A DNA stretch of 64,000 nucleotides from a bacterium. Lineage in GTDB: Bacteria; Desulfobacterota; Binatia; HRBIN30; CADEER01. The stretch lies in the NCBI GenBank assembly GCA_030430165.1, contig JAUIGL010000018.1, positions 17,775 through 81,774 of the forward strand, written 5' to 3'. The number at the start of each line of letters is the position of its first letter. The stretch's first letter is position 1. Positions 18,233 to 27,754 of this stretch are shown one piece after another. Under the pieces are notes generated by a model. It saw nothing but the letters and a program-made list of their open reading frames with translations. It was not told where the DNA came from and did no database searches. Made by a program: the position numbers and the translations under genes.

Positions 18233-18478
18233 TCAGGCCTGCGCCTGCTGACTCTCGATGTAGTTGACCACGTCCTTGACGGTGCGGATCTTCTCGACCT
18301 GCTCGTCGGAGATCTCGGTGTCGTAGGCCTCTTCGAGGGCCATCACCAGCTCGACGATGTCGAGCGAGTCGGCGCCGAGGTCTTCGAGGAACGACGCGTC
18401 CATGGTGACGTCACTCTCGCTCACCCCGAGCTGCTCGCAGACGATCTCCTTGACCTTCTCTTCTACCGCTGACGCCAT
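18233..18478 (-). CDS. acpP: Acyl carrier protein
   Basis: An 81-residue acidic acyl carrier protein. The phosphopantetheine-bearing Ser is S38 in the [12 protein letters not shown] motif. It carries growing acyl chains in type II fatty acid synthesis and supplies LpxD, encoded 1.2 kb away, with hydroxyacyl groups. It follows yceD and rpmF directly, lacking the usual plsX-fabH-fabD-fabG genes between rpmF and acpP. Confidence 0.97.
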   Translation of the reverse strand: MASAVEEKVKEIVCEQLGVSESDVTMDASFLEDLGADSLDIVELVMALEEAYDTEISDEQVEKIRTVKDVVNYIESQQAQA

Positions 18479-18637
18479 TCCTCACTCCTCTCCTTCTCCA
18501 ACTCCAGGCTGGTCACGCTGGAGCATGCTTGCGCGGCCTGCCGGCAAAGCAATCCCGCTGCAAATCGATTTCCCGCCCGGCGATTCCGGCGACGAGACTT
18601 CGCACCTTCGCTCGCGCCCCGACCCGTCCGCCGGCGC

Positions 18638-18817
18638 CTAGTCTTCGACTTCGACGACCTGACGACCGCGATAGATACCGCAGTGGGGACAGGCGCGGTG
18701 GCGGATCGTCGGCTCGCCGCACTCCGGACACTCGACGGTCTGGTGAGCGCCGATCGCGTCGTGTGCGCGTCGCTTGTTTCGCTTCGAGGTGGATGTTCTG
18801 CGCTTTGGTACTGGCAT
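18638..18817 (-). CDS. rpmF: 50S ribosomal protein L32
   Basis: A 59-residue L32 starting [19 protein letters not shown], the standard opening. It has a four-Cys zinc ribbon, CPECGE...[12 protein letters not shown], so it is the zinc-binding form. It lies between yceD and acpP, the classical yceD-rpmF order. Confidence 0.97.
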   Translation of the reverse strand: MPVPKRRTSTSKRNKRRAHDAIGAHQTVECPECGEPTIRHRACPHCGIYRGRQVVEVED

Positions 18818-18848
18818 TGCGTCGTACTCCTCCGGGTCGCCCCTGGAT

Positions 18849-19373
18849 TTATCGATCGACCCTCAAGTTCCTGAAGATCGCCATGCGCGGGTCGCCGCTG
18901 TCGCTCGGGCACCCGCAATTATCGTCGTTGAGGTTGGCGCCACATTGACTGCACAAGCCGCGGCAGTCGTCGCGGCACAGCGGTGTGGTCGGCAGGCTCA
19001 ACAGAATCCGTTCGCGCACTAGCGGCGCGACGTCGATCTCTTCTCCCTCGTATACGGTGACATCGACATCTTCATCCTCCCCGGAGCCCAGTCCCGCATC
19101 GCGCGGGCTCGCCATGAAGTGGAACGGCGCCGAGATCGACACGGCGAAATCCCCAAGGCATCGAGCACAGTGCCCTTCCAGCGCGGCATCGATCGTTCCG
19201 TCGAAGAACAGATCCTGGCCGGCGCGGTAGTGCGTCAGTCGAACCTCCGCGGGTCGCTCGCAGCGGAAATCCTGACTCGGTCCGTTGCGCAGCGCGGGGT
19301 TCAGGCCCGACGTGGGTTCCTCGAATTCGACCTCCTCCGGTGACTCTGTGATATCGCGGACGCGAATCTTCAT
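18849..19373 (-). CDS. yceD: YceD/DUF177 family protein
   Basis: A 174-residue DUF177 protein. The central part has [18 protein letters not shown], the acidic linker is [17 protein letters not shown], and the C-terminus has four Cys in [17 protein letters not shown] plus CGC, matching the family Cys cluster. YceD proteins are linked with 23S rRNA processing and ribosome maturation. The gene precedes rpmF by 31 bases, as in most bacteria. Confidence 0.93.
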   Translation of the reverse strand: MKIRVRDITESPEEVEFEEPTSGLNPALRNGPSQDFRCERPAEVRLTHYRAGQDLFFDGTIDAALEGHCARCLGDFAVSISAPFHFMASPRDAGLGSGEDEDVDVTVYEGEEIDVAPLVRERILLSLPTTPLCRDDCRGLCSQCGANLNDDNCGCPSDSGDPRMAIFRNLRVDR

Positions 19374-19425
19374 GCGCGCCAGGCCTCAAACAGTGTTCGG
19401 AAGCTACCGAAGCGCCTGCGCGAAA

Positions 19426-20445
19426 TCAAGATCGGGCCCCTTCCTCGAGCCTGCTCTCGAGCCGCCGGACGCGGCGGAAGAGCTCGCCCAAACGGGTGGT
19501 CAGGACCGCGGCGCGGCGCCACTGCTGGACCGGGACGGCGGGGAAGCCGCCGACAACCGAGCCCGGCTCGACGTCGCCGGTGACCCCGGCGCGCCCGGCG
19601 ACGCGGCTGAGGTCGCCGACCGTGTTGTGGCCGGCGGTGCCGGATTGGCCACCCATCTGCACCCAGGAGCCGATCTTGGTGCTGCCGGCCAGCCCGGTTT
19701 GGGCGGCGATAACGGTATATTCGCCAATTTCGCAGCCGTGGCCGATCTGTACCAGGTTGTCGATCTTGACCCCTTTGCCGATGCGGGTCTCGCCGACGGT
19801 GGCGCGGTCGATGGTCGAGTTGGTGCCGACCTCGACCTCGTCGCCGAGGATCACGGTTCCGGCCTGGATGAGCTTTTCGAGACGGCCGCTCGGCTCGGGC
19901 ACGTAGCCGAAACCGTCGGCGCCGATCACCGCCCCCGGGTGCAGGGTGACGTCGTCGCCGATCGTCACCCACTCGCGCACGGTGGTATTGGCGTGGGCGG
20001 TGAAGCGGTCGCCGATCACGGTGCCGTGGTAGATCGCCGCGCACGGGCCGATGGTGGCGTCGGCGCCGATGCGAACCTCCTCGCCGATACAGGCGTGGGC
20101 GGCGATCGAGGCTCCGCGGCCGACCACGGCGCTGGCGGCGATCACCGCACTCGGGTGCACTCCGGCGACCCGCGGCGGCGGTGTGTAGAAGAGACGCACG
20201 GCGCGACCGAAGGCGAGGTACGGGTCGCTGGTCCGCAGGGTCGGTACGCTGACGTCGACCTGGTCGTCGGCAACGATCAGCGCGCTCGCCGCGCAGGACT
20301 CGAGGTAGCGCGCATAGCGGGGATTGGCGACGAAGGAGAGATCGCCGCTGCCGGCGCTTTCGATCGGCCACACGCGCGCAATCTCGGTATCCGGATCGCC
20401 GACCAGTCGGCAGTCCAGGGCTTCTGCGATTTCGCGGAGCTTCAT
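19426..20445 (-). CDS. lpxD: UDP-3-O-acylglucosamine N-acyltransferase
   Basis: A 339-residue LpxD that transfers a 3-hydroxyacyl chain from ACP to UDP-3-O-acyl-glucosamine in lipid A synthesis. An N-terminal uridine-binding domain (about 1-100, ending SDPYLAFGRAVRLF) is followed by a left-handed beta-helix of hexapeptide repeats. The catalytic His lies in QIGHGCEIGEYTVIAAQTG. The C-terminal helix has the ACP-contacting residues RRVRRLESRLEE. It shows the organism makes lipid A. Other lpx genes are absent here. Confidence 0.95.
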   Translation of the reverse strand: MKLREIAEALDCRLVGDPDTEIARVWPIESAGSGDLSFVANPRYARYLESCAASALIVADDQVDVSVPTLRTSDPYLAFGRAVRLFYTPPPRVAGVHPSAVIAASAVVGRGASIAAHACIGEEVRIGADATIGPCAAIYHGTVIGDRFTAHANTTVREWVTIGDDVTLHPGAVIGADGFGYVPEPSGRLEKLIQAGTVILGDEVEVGTNSTIDRATVGETRIGKGVKIDNLVQIGHGCEIGEYTVIAAQTGLAGSTKIGSWVQMGGQSGTAGHNTVGDLSRVAGRAGVTGDVEPGSVVGGFPAVPVQQWRRAAVLTTRLGELFRRVRRLESRLEEGARS

Positions 20446-20660
20446 GTTCGAATCTTATCCCGCGAAAGCCCCACACCCGCAATGCGGGAGGGGGCGCCGG
20501 CGCACACGTTCTGGGGGCGCACGGTCGAGGAAATTGGCGCCGCTCGACCCGCCGGTGCCTCGTTGCGGCGGCCCGACCCCTATGGTAGCCCCACAACGAT
20601 CGGCGCCGGGTTCCACACGAGCGGCGGCCGTCCCATCCCCAACGAAGGTAGGCAGAGTTC

Positions 20661-21539
20661 ATGTCTGAGCAGCAACTGACGTTCGGTATTCCCAAGGGAA
20701 GCCTCGAAAAGACCACGCTGGAGCTGTTTCGCCGCTCCGGCTGGAAGATCCAAGGCGGCAGCCGCAGCTACTTCCCGTCGGTCGACGACAGCGCCATGAA
20801 GTGCGTCCTCGCGCGCCCGCAGGAGATGTCGCGCTACGTCGAAGGCGGGTCTCTCGACGCCGGCATCACCGGCCGCGACTGGACGCTGGAGAACGAGTCC
20901 GACGTCGAGGTCGTCGCCGACTTCGTCTACTCGAAGTCGAGCATGCGGCCGACGCGCTGGGTGGTGGTGGTCAACGGCGACTCACCGGTCACCGAGCTGT
21001 CACAATTGCAGGGCAAGCGCATCGCCACCGAGATGGTGGGGCTGACCAAACGCTGCTTCGCCGAGCAAGGCGTCGACGTCGAGGTCGAGTTCTCGTGGGG
21101 CGCAACCGAAGCCAAGGTGGCACAGGGGCTGGTCGACGCGATCGTCGAGGTCACCGAGACCGGCAGCACCATTCGCGCGCACGGCCTCAGGATCATCCAC
21201 GAGATCTGCGAGTCGAACCCGCAACTGATCGCCAGCAAGTCGGCGATGGCCGATCCCTGGAAGCGCGCCAAGATCGAGCAGATCTCGCTGCTCCTCAACG
21301 GCGCTCTTCAGGCGGAGGCAAAGGTCGGTCTCAAGATGAACGTCCCCAAGGCCGGACTCGACAAGATCGTCGAGATGCTGCCGAGCATCACCGCCCCGAC
21401 CGTCTCGCCGCTCTACGGCAGCGACTGGTTTGCGGTCGAGAGCATCATCTCCGAGCACGAGGTACGCGATTTGATCCCCGAGCTGCGCACTGCCGGCGCC
21501 GAGGGCATCATCGAGTACCCGTTGAACAAGATCATATGA
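20661..21539 (+). CDS. hisG: ATP phosphoribosyltransferase, long form
   Basis: A 292-residue HisG, first enzyme of histidine synthesis, joining ATP and PRPP. The length and the C-terminal ACT-like regulatory domain (after about residue 215, [20 protein letters not shown]) identify the long, HisZ-independent, histidine-inhibited form. N-terminal landmarks are [19 protein letters not shown] and the PRPP loop [14 protein letters not shown]. Its stop overlaps the next gene as ATGA. Confidence 0.95.
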   Translation: MSEQQLTFGIPKGSLEKTTLELFRRSGWKIQGGSRSYFPSVDDSAMKCVLARPQEMSRYVEGGSLDAGITGRDWTLENESDVEVVADFVYSKSSMRPTRWVVVVNGDSPVTELSQLQGKRIATEMVGLTKRCFAEQGVDVEVEFSWGATEAKVAQGLVDAIVEVTETGSTIRAHGLRIIHEICESNPQLIASKSAMADPWKRAKIEQISLLLNGALQAEAKVGLKMNVPKAGLDKIVEMLPSITAPTVSPLYGSDWFAVESIISEHEVRDLIPELRTAGAEGIIEYPLNKII

Positions 21540-21925
21540 GCGCGTCGCCGCTGAAACGGTCGACCTTGGTGGTGGCGGCGGCGCTCGCCATCGGCTGCGC
21601 CGGCCCGCCATCGGCGGAGGATCGAGCCCGCGAGGCGGCGGCCGACATCGAGGCGTCGATCCAGGACTACGACACCCCCGCCCTCAACCAGCAGGTCGAG
21701 GAGAGCGCGGTGGTCGAGGTGCAGGAGAATCTGACTACCCTCGACGAGTTCATGGGCGAGATCGACGGCGAGATCGACCCGGTGCTGGTCAACTCGATTC
21801 AAGCGTTCCAGCGAAAACAGAACGAGGCCATTCCGTGGTGGCGCTTTTGGCAGCGCCGGCCCAACGACGGCTTGATCACCCCGGAGCTGCGCCGGGAGAT
21901 CGCCGCGGCCGCCCAGGCATCGTGA
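21536..21925 (+). CDS. Small lipoprotein
   Basis: A 129-residue predicted lipoprotein with lipobox LAIGC and the acylated Cys at residue 21. The mature part is acidic and helical ([15 protein letters not shown]), and its end ([12 protein letters not shown]...[13 protein letters not shown]) resembles half of a peptidoglycan-binding repeat. The start ATG overlaps the hisG stop, so it is translated with hisG, an unexpected neighbour for a biosynthetic enzyme. Function unknown. Confidence 0.78.
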   Translation: MSASPLKRSTLVVAAALAIGCAGPPSAEDRAREAAADIEASIQDYDTPALNQQVEESAVVEVQENLTTLDEFMGEIDGEIDPVLVNSIQAFQRKQNEAIPWWRFWQRRPNDGLITPELRREIAAAAQAS

Positions 21926-21946
21926 AGCCGGGCAGCCGCGCGGCAG

Positions 21947-22144
21947 CTACTCCTGCATGCGGCTGATGATCTCGTCCTCGCGCCCCTGCCGCTCGAGCTC
22001 GTCGTTCTTGCGCGCCTCGCGCAACGCCAGGTAGGTGAAGTAGAAGAGGAGCACCATCAACCCGACGATTGGGATGTTGTCGGGCAAGGTGAGGATGTAG
22101 AGAAAGTGGGCGAGCGGGGTATTGGGACCAGCGGCTGCGAGCAC
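21947..22144 (-). CDS. Small single-span membrane protein
   Basis: A 65-residue protein with a GTG start backed by a strong GGAGGAGG site eight bases upstream. One membrane segment (IPIVGLMVLLFYFTYLAL) is followed by a charged cytoplasmic tail (REARKNDELERQGREDEI). Such short proteins often accompany respiratory or cytochrome complexes, but no partner is adjacent. Function unknown. Confidence 0.7.
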   Translation of the reverse strand: MLAAAGPNTPLAHFLYILTLPDNIPIVGLMVLLFYFTYLALREARKNDELERQGREDEIISRMQE

Positions 22145-22236
22145 GTCGAACTCCTCCTCCGGCCTCGGCTACCAGCGGCCCCCGACCTTGTCAACATTTG
22201 GGCTTTGCGAGGGTTTTGCGCGAAGCGGTGGCGGCG

Positions 22237-23016
22237 ATGAGTGAGCCGCTGCTGATCGAGAGCGACGGCGAGATCGCGCAGCTGACGCTCAATCGCCCGC
22301 AGGCGCGCAACGCCCTCGACCGAGCGCTGCGCCGAGCCCTCGCCGGCGCTTTCACCGAGCTGCGATCGACGGCGCGGGTGGTGATCCTCACCGGGGCCGG
22401 CTCGGCGTTCTGCGCCGGCTTCGATCTCACCGAATTGGCCAGCGGCGCCGCCGGTGCCGATGCCGCGACCGCCGGCGGCGACATTCGCAGCGAGCTGATC
22501 CCGGCGATCGAGCAGTTTCCCGGACCGATCATCGCCGCCGTCAACGGTCCGGCGGCCACCGCGGGCTTCGAGCTCGCCCTCGCCTGCGATCTGATCATCG
22601 CCTCGACCGAAGCGCGCTTTGCCGACACCCACGCGCGGGTCGGCATCCTGCCGGGCTGGGGATTGAGCCAGCGCCTGCCCCGCCTGATCGGCATCGCCCG
22701 CGCCAAGGAGCTGGCGTTCACCGGCGGCTTTGTCGACGCCGAGCGCGCCGAGCGCTGGGGCCTGGTCAACCGCGTCGTTGCCGGCGACCAGCTGCTGCCG
22801 ACCGCCCACGCCCTGGCGCGCGAGATGATCGCGGCGCCGCGCTCGGTGCTGGCCGACTACAAGAAACTGATCGACGAAGGCTACGCCACGGATCTCGGCA
22901 GTGCCCTCGACCTCGAAGCCGAGCGCGCTCTCGAGTCGGCTCGGCGGATGTCCGCCGACGCCGCCGCGGCGCGCCGCGATGAGGTGGTCCGCCGCGCGCG
23001 CAAGTCGCGCGACTGA
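22237..23016 (+). CDS. Enoyl-CoA hydratase/isomerase family protein
   Basis: A 259-residue crotonase-fold protein beginning MSEPLLIESDGEIAQL. The oxyanion-hole strands are AFCAGFDLTEL and GPAATAGFELALACD. The first catalytic Glu position is kept (GFELALA), while the region of the second (RVGILPGWGLSQRLPR) has no Glu at the usual place. This pattern is common in isomerases and hydrolases of the family, so hydratase activity is uncertain. It stands alone, not in a beta-oxidation cluster. Confidence 0.9.
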   Translation: MSEPLLIESDGEIAQLTLNRPQARNALDRALRRALAGAFTELRSTARVVILTGAGSAFCAGFDLTELASGAAGADAATAGGDIRSELIPAIEQFPGPIIAAVNGPAATAGFELALACDLIIASTEARFADTHARVGILPGWGLSQRLPRLIGIARAKELAFTGGFVDAERAERWGLVNRVVAGDQLLPTAHALAREMIAAPRSVLADYKKLIDEGYATDLGSALDLEAERALESARRMSADAAAARRDEVVRRARKSRD

Positions 23017-23032
23017 GGCGGACCCTACCCCG

Positions 23033-23665
23033 CTACTGCGACGCTTCCTCGCCTTCGCTCGCCGCCTCTGCCTCGGCATCGGCGACCGGCTCGGCTTCGA
23101 CCGGCTCGGCTTCGACGAGAACGACCTCGTCGCTGGGCATCTCGATGACTTCCTCGACGACGATTTCCTCGCCGACGACCAACTCGTCGGCGGAAATCGT
23201 GGCGCTGCCGTCGTAGGCGCCGACCGAAGCGGCGGCGATGGTGTCGCCGTTGTCGACCATCGGCTTGGCGGTGAGCAGGCGCTGCAGCAGCGCCGAGTCG
23301 AGCTTGCCGATGTACTTGCGCACGCCGAAGTTGCGTTCCCACGGCGAGACGGTGACCCGGCCGAAGGCGACGTAGCGGCGGCCCTCGATGTAGTAGAGCC
23401 GGATCTCGTACGGCAGGAATGGGTCGTCGAGCTCGACCCGTTGGAACTCCGCGTAGTCGGGAGGCCCGTAGGCATCGATCCAGTCGCGCAGCTCGTTGTT
23501 CTTGTTCATTTCGTTGCGGAGCTCCGGGTAGTCCAACAGGATCGGCTCGCCGACGTCGACGATGCCCACCCGGTAGGGTTCCTCGCGAAACTCGAGCGCG
23601 CTGACCGCGCTGGTCCAGAGAACGGCGCCTACGGCGATGGCCGAAACAATTCCACGTGATCGCAT
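23033..23665 (-). CDS. Secreted acidic protein of unknown function
   Basis: A 210-residue exported protein. The ATG at 23665 has GAGGAGG upstream and begins a clear signal peptide (IVSAIAVGAVLWTSAVSA). The mature part has a globular section with aromatic motifs (YEIRLYYIEGRRYVAFGRV) up to about residue 130. It ends in a low-complexity tail of Glu, Val, Ala and Pro (EAEPVEAEPVADAEAEAASE), which is probably disordered. I recognise no family. Confidence 0.75.
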   Translation of the reverse strand: MRSRGIVSAIAVGAVLWTSAVSALEFREEPYRVGIVDVGEPILLDYPELRNEMNKNNELRDWIDAYGPPDYAEFQRVELDDPFLPYEIRLYYIEGRRYVAFGRVTVSPWERNFGVRKYIGKLDSALLQRLLTAKPMVDNGDTIAAASVGAYDGSATISADELVVGEEIVVEEVIEMPSDEVVLVEAEPVEAEPVADAEAEAASEGEEASQ

Positions 23666-23759
23666 TCCACAACCTCCTCGATTCGCAAGGCTACGGGCGG
23701 TCCTATGGGTCGTCAAGCGACAATTCTGCCGATCTCTCATTTAGATCGATCCGCTGGGT

Positions 23760-23775
23760 GTCTGCTATGGCAGAC
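23760..23775 (-). terminator. Short hairpin after the second crotonase gene
   Basis: GTCTGC, four bases, then GCAGAC form a small perfect stem between two minus-strand genes, 45 bases beyond the crotonase stop codon. It may be a weak terminator. Confidence 0.35.
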
Positions 23776-23819
23776 GCTTTGGCGAGCCAAACGCGGTCGC
23801 TCGCCCGAGCGTGCTCGAG

Positions 23820-24614
23820 CTACTTGCCGGTGAACCGTGGGGCGCGTTTCTCGGCGAAAGCGCGCACTCCCTCGCGGTAGTCCTCGCTGCCGAAGCAGCG
23901 CCGCAGCGCCGCATCCAGCGCCTCGAGATCGCGCGGCCGCCCCGATTCGACGACCTCGCGGATCGCAAGCTTGTGCGCCGCCAGGGTGAGCGGCGCGCCG
24001 GTGGCGATTTGCTCGGCGGCGGCGCGCACCGCGTTTTCGAGCTCGGCGTCGTCTGCGACATGTTGCACCAGGCCGATCGCGCGCGCCTCGTCGGCGCCGA
24101 CGGCGCGGCCGCTGAGCAGCAGGTCGGACGCCGCCGCCGTGCCGACGAGGCGCACCAGGCGCTCGATGGCGGCCAGCGGATAGGCCAAGCCGAGGCGCAG
24201 CGCGGGGATCGCGAAGCGCGCCGAGCGGGCGGCAAAGCGAATGTCGCAGCTCGCCGCGATCGAAACGCCGCCGCCGTAACAGAGCCCGTTGACCATCGCC
24301 AGGACCGGTTTGCCGACGCTCTCGAGTGCCGACCAGGTCGCCTCGGAAAGCTCGTCGTAGCCCCGCGCCGCTTCGGCGTCGTTTCGGATCTCGTCGAATT
24401 CGCTGATGTCCGCGCCGGAGATGAAGGCGCGCTCGCCGGCGCCGCGAATCACCACGACGCGCACCGCCGGGTCGCTGCCGAGCGCGGTCACGGTCTCGGC
24501 GAGCTCGCGCCATAGCTGAGCGTTGAGAGCGTTGTGCGCCTGCGGCCGATTGATGGTGAGCCAGGCGATCTCATCCTGGCGCTCGACGAGTAGGATGTCG
24601 GTGGCTTCGGTCAT
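23820..24614 (-). CDS. Enoyl-CoA hydratase/isomerase family protein (second copy)
   Basis: A 264-residue crotonase-fold protein starting MTEATDILLVERQDEIAWL. CoA-binding and oxyanion motifs are ISGADISEF and NGLCYGGGVSIAASCD. The usual first catalytic Glu after GGG is Val here, and the second-site region (LRLGLAYPLAAIERL) also lacks the normal P-E. Simple hydration is therefore unlikely; it may be an isomerase, decarboxylase or hydrolase of the family. It is a distinct gene from the one at 22237. Confidence 0.9.
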   Translation of the reverse strand: MTEATDILLVERQDEIAWLTINRPQAHNALNAQLWRELAETVTALGSDPAVRVVVIRGAGERAFISGADISEFDEIRNDAEAARGYDELSEATWSALESVGKPVLAMVNGLCYGGGVSIAASCDIRFAARSARFAIPALRLGLAYPLAAIERLVRLVGTAAASDLLLSGRAVGADEARAIGLVQHVADDAELENAVRAAAEQIATGAPLTLAAHKLAIREVVESGRPRDLEALDAALRRCFGSEDYREGVRAFAEKRAPRFTGK

Positions 24615-24759
24615 CGAATAGTCGTTTGCGGCGGCAGCCGCCAGATCAGGGATTGAAACATCTGCTTGCGGGCGGGGCAACGTCGGGGGTGCCGTGGCGC
24701 TCTTCGCCGCCGCATCGCGGCCGATGGCGCGAGGCCCCGTCGAGTGGTTCAATCGTCGT

Positions 24760-25488
24760 GTGCCGCGCAAGAAGAAATCGAAGCGGTCGGCCAAACCGTC
24801 GGCGCCGCCGTCTTTCTCCAACCAGCCGTTCAAGGGGCTGAAGAAGGCGTCGCCGCGTCCCGCGCCAGCGCCGCCCGAAGCGGCGCCGCGGGAGGCGCCG
24901 GCGGCGGACGACGGCTCGCTGTTCGCCGACGCGATGAGCGACGTCGCCCGCCTCGACAGTCGGCGCGGCCCGTCCCTGCCGCCGCCGGTGCAGCAACGTC
25001 GCCGGCGGCCGGTCGAGGATCCTGACGCCGAAGCCCTGGCCGAGCTGTCGGAGCTGGTCTCGGGTTCGGGCGGCTTCGACATCACCGACACCACCGAGTT
25101 CCTCGAAGGCGCGGTCAGCGGAATCGACGCGCGCTTGGTGCGCCGCCTGCGGCGCGGCGATTTCGCCTTTCGCCGCCATCTCGATCTGCACGGACTCACC
25201 GTGGCGCAGGCGCGCGAGTCGGTCGACGGCTTCCTGCGCAGCGCCGCGCTGTCGGGCGAGCGCTGCGTCTTGATCGTCCACGGCCGCGGACTGAACTCGC
25301 CGGATCGAGTCCCGGTGCTCAAACGCCATCTCGTCGACTGGTTGTCGCGCGGCGCCTGGGCGCGCAGCGTGATGGCGTTTTCGAGCGCCCGTCCCTGCGA
25401 CGGCGGTGCCGGAGCGCTCTACGTGCTGCTGCGCAAGACGCGCGACTCGAAGAAACGGATCCGCGTCACCGAGGGGGCGAAGTGGTAG
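24760..25488 (+). CDS. Smr-domain DNA/RNA-binding protein
   Basis: A 242-residue protein with a basic, proline-rich, likely disordered N-terminus (KKKSKRSAKPSAPP) and an Smr domain at about residues 135-235. The domain has LDLHGLTVAQARESVDGFL, VLIVHGRGLNS and GGAGALYVLLRK. Smr domains nick or cut nucleic acid and occur at the MutS2 C-terminus, with LDxH and HGxG being the key motifs. The GTG at 24760 (VPRKKKS) is chosen; longer starts at 24694 and 24724 exist. It converges on the next gene, overlapping by 23 bases. Confidence 0.88.
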   Translation: MPRKKKSKRSAKPSAPPSFSNQPFKGLKKASPRPAPAPPEAAPREAPAADDGSLFADAMSDVARLDSRRGPSLPPPVQQRRRRPVEDPDAEALAELSELVSGSGGFDITDTTEFLEGAVSGIDARLVRRLRRGDFAFRRHLDLHGLTVAQARESVDGFLRSAALSGERCVLIVHGRGLNSPDRVPVLKRHLVDWLSRGAWARSVMAFSSARPCDGGAGALYVLLRKTRDSKKRIRVTEGAKW

Positions 25489-27676
25489 GCAGCGGCGGGC
25501 GCTGCAACGCGTCGGCGATGCGCAGCGCGGCGCGTCCGTTGATGCTGAACGGCTTGCCCCAGTTGCCGAGGTCGAGGCCATCGAGGCGGCGCTGCGCCGC
25601 GTTGCGCCAGGCTTGCTCGGACGCCAGCCAGCCGGCGTAGGCGACTGCGGGGTAGTAGCGGATGTCGCGCTTGCCGGAGCCGACTACGGCCGCGGCGTAG
25701 GCACGCAACCAGGCGTCGATCTCGGCGCTGGGCGCGTAGTCGCGCAGCAGTGCCAGGCCATCGGCGAGGATGCCGAGCTTCCAGCTGAGCTTGGTGGCGG
25801 GCGGGTGGGCGTGCATACCGCGTTGGGCGTACCACCGCGCAGCTTCCAGGTAGCGCGGCTCGCGCACCACGTCGTAGACGCCGAGCAGCGCGATCACCGG
25901 CCAGCCCCACTGGCGCGGGTTGCCGCGCAGGACGTCGCGCGAGCGGCGAACCAGGTAGTCGGCGATGCCGCGCGCCGCGTCGAGGGCGCGGCGATCTCCG
26001 CTCAGCAAGTAGGCCGAGACCAGGCCCTCGGTCCAGGTGTGGCCGAGGTCGATGCCGCCGAGCTCGAAGGTGAAGTGCAGCGGATTCTTGGGGTGGTTCA
26101 TGCCGACCCACTCGGCGCGTTCGGGCAGAGCGTGGATGATGTCGACGTCGCCGAAGTGACGCGCCGCGGCGACCATGTCGTCGAACACCCGCTCGTCGTT
26201 GCTGGTGGCATAGGTCAGCGCCAGCACCTGGGTCGCGTCGTACTCGAGGTTGCCCCAGGCGTCGGTGCCTTTCACCGTGTCGCGGTAGCCGGGAAAGTTC
26301 CAGTCGCCCCAGTTGAGCATCCCGAAGGCGCCGTCGCGCGGCCTCGCGTTGGCGTCGCCGACACAGCGCACCGCGCCGCAGTCGTCCCAGCGCTCGCGCG
26401 CATTGCGATTGCGGTAGCGTTCGGCGGCGGCGACCAGCTTCTCGTCGAGATCGGAGGTCGACGGAGCGAGCGCGCCGCGCAACGCCCCACTGCGCGCCGT
26501 CCATTCCGGGTCGACGAAGCCGCGCAGCCGCCGCGCCACCGCGGGTGCGACCGCCTTGCCGATGGTGCCGCGCTTGGCCAGCCACAGGACCAGCTCATGC
26601 GTCTTGGCGACGCCGATGCCGATGTGGGCGACACCGCCGGCGGGCGACCACAGATCGTAGGTGATGCCACGCGAGGAAAGCGAAGCCGCCTTGGGGTACT
26701 CCTGCCAGAACCAGCGCCCGGCGACGCCGACGGCACGGTGTCGACCGCTGATCTCGAACCAGCCGCTGAGGCGCCCCTCGCTGTCGTCGCTGCCGCGGCG
26801 CACGGTTTCGCCGTCCGGCTGTTGCAGGACGACGGCAGCCTCTCCCACCTCCCCGGTGAGCGGCTTGGCCCCTTCGAGCCCGGCGCTGTATTCACCGCTG
26901 AGCTCGTCGCCCAGGGAGAGGTCGACCGAGAGGCGCTCGAGTCGGCTCTGTGCAGCGCCTCCGGTCTTGACGAAGGTGTGGTGCACGCGAATCAGCGGAC
27001 TGCCGGCGTCGAACTCGATCCGGGTGCGGTACTCGAAGTCCGAACCGAACCGACCGCGCAGCGCGACCGATCCGCGCAGCGGACCCTTCTCTTCGACGGC
27101 GATCGAGGTGGGCGCACCGGCGGCGTGGACGCGACCGTCGACCACCATGCTCGAGCCGACCGCGGCGACGGTTGGATCGAGCGAGCCGATGGCGATCGCG
27201 GCGGCGATGGCGAAGCGATCCTTCGGTATCGAGAAGCGAACGGCTCCGGTGTCGACGGCGATCGCCTTCTTGGTTTCTTCGACGCGCAGCGCTCGCCGGA
27301 TCGACGGTGGCGCGGCGGCGACGACGGAGAGCGGCGCCTCCTCCCCCGGCCGCAACGAGACTCGAGAATCGACCCGCGCCCAGCGCACCGAGCCGTCGGG
27401 CCATGCGGCGAGGACGCTGCTCTGCGAGGGCAGAGGCTTGCCGTTGTGGGTGACGGTCAGCGGCTGCCCCTGGCGCACGACGCCGCGCGGCAGCGGAACG
27501 TTGATGGTCAGCGGCCAATCGCCGCGCCGCACGCCGGTGGTGTCGCGCGCCACCACCGGGACCGCCAGGGCCGGCTCGGTCGCCGCTCTCGACGCGGCGA
27601 CACCGGCGCCGCCGAACGCACACCCCAGCGCGGCGACGACCCCGAGCGCCGCAGGGTACCGGAAGAACCGTGGCAT
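25466..27676 (-). CDS. Exo-rhamnogalacturonan lyase-like (PcRGLX/YetA-like) protein
   Basis: A 736-residue exported protein. A signal peptide (about 1-32) leads to an N-terminal beta domain of about 100 residues (LTVTHNGKPLPSQSSVLAAW, WARVDSRVSL). A middle beta-sandwich follows, then an (alpha/alpha) toroid after about residue 420 (NWGDWNFPGYRDT, LGHTWTEGLVSAYLLSGDRR, QWGWPVIALLGVYD). This order matches PcRGLX/YetA-type polysaccharide lyases (PL26-like), which degrade rhamnogalacturonan backbones. Substrate and activity are inferred from the fold only. No transport or other pectinolytic genes are adjacent, so it may have a different glycan target. Confidence 0.72.
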   Translation of the reverse strand: MPRFFRYPAALGVVAALGCAFGGAGVAASRAATEPALAVPVVARDTTGVRRGDWPLTINVPLPRGVVRQGQPLTVTHNGKPLPSQSSVLAAWPDGSVRWARVDSRVSLRPGEEAPLSVVAAAPPSIRRALRVEETKKAIAVDTGAVRFSIPKDRFAIAAAIAIGSLDPTVAAVGSSMVVDGRVHAAGAPTSIAVEEKGPLRGSVALRGRFGSDFEYRTRIEFDAGSPLIRVHHTFVKTGGAAQSRLERLSVDLSLGDELSGEYSAGLEGAKPLTGEVGEAAVVLQQPDGETVRRGSDDSEGRLSGWFEISGRHRAVGVAGRWFWQEYPKAASLSSRGITYDLWSPAGGVAHIGIGVAKTHELVLWLAKRGTIGKAVAPAVARRLRGFVDPEWTARSGALRGALAPSTSDLDEKLVAAAERYRNRNARERWDDCGAVRCVGDANARPRDGAFGMLNWGDWNFPGYRDTVKGTDAWGNLEYDATQVLALTYATSNDERVFDDMVAAARHFGDVDIIHALPERAEWVGMNHPKNPLHFTFELGGIDLGHTWTEGLVSAYLLSGDRRALDAARGIADYLVRRSRDVLRGNPRQWGWPVIALLGVYDVVREPRYLEAARWYAQRGMHAHPPATKLSWKLGILADGLALLRDYAPSAEIDAWLRAYAAAVVGSGKRDIRYYPAVAYAGWLASEQAWRNAAQRRLDGLDLGNWGKPFSINGRAALRIADALQRPPLPTTSPPR

Positions 27677-27754
27677 CCTTCCACAGTGACAAGCGCCCCT
27701 TGCCCGCGCAACGACCGGGGCTCAGGCCTTCAGGCTTGATGGGTTTCAGCCTTT

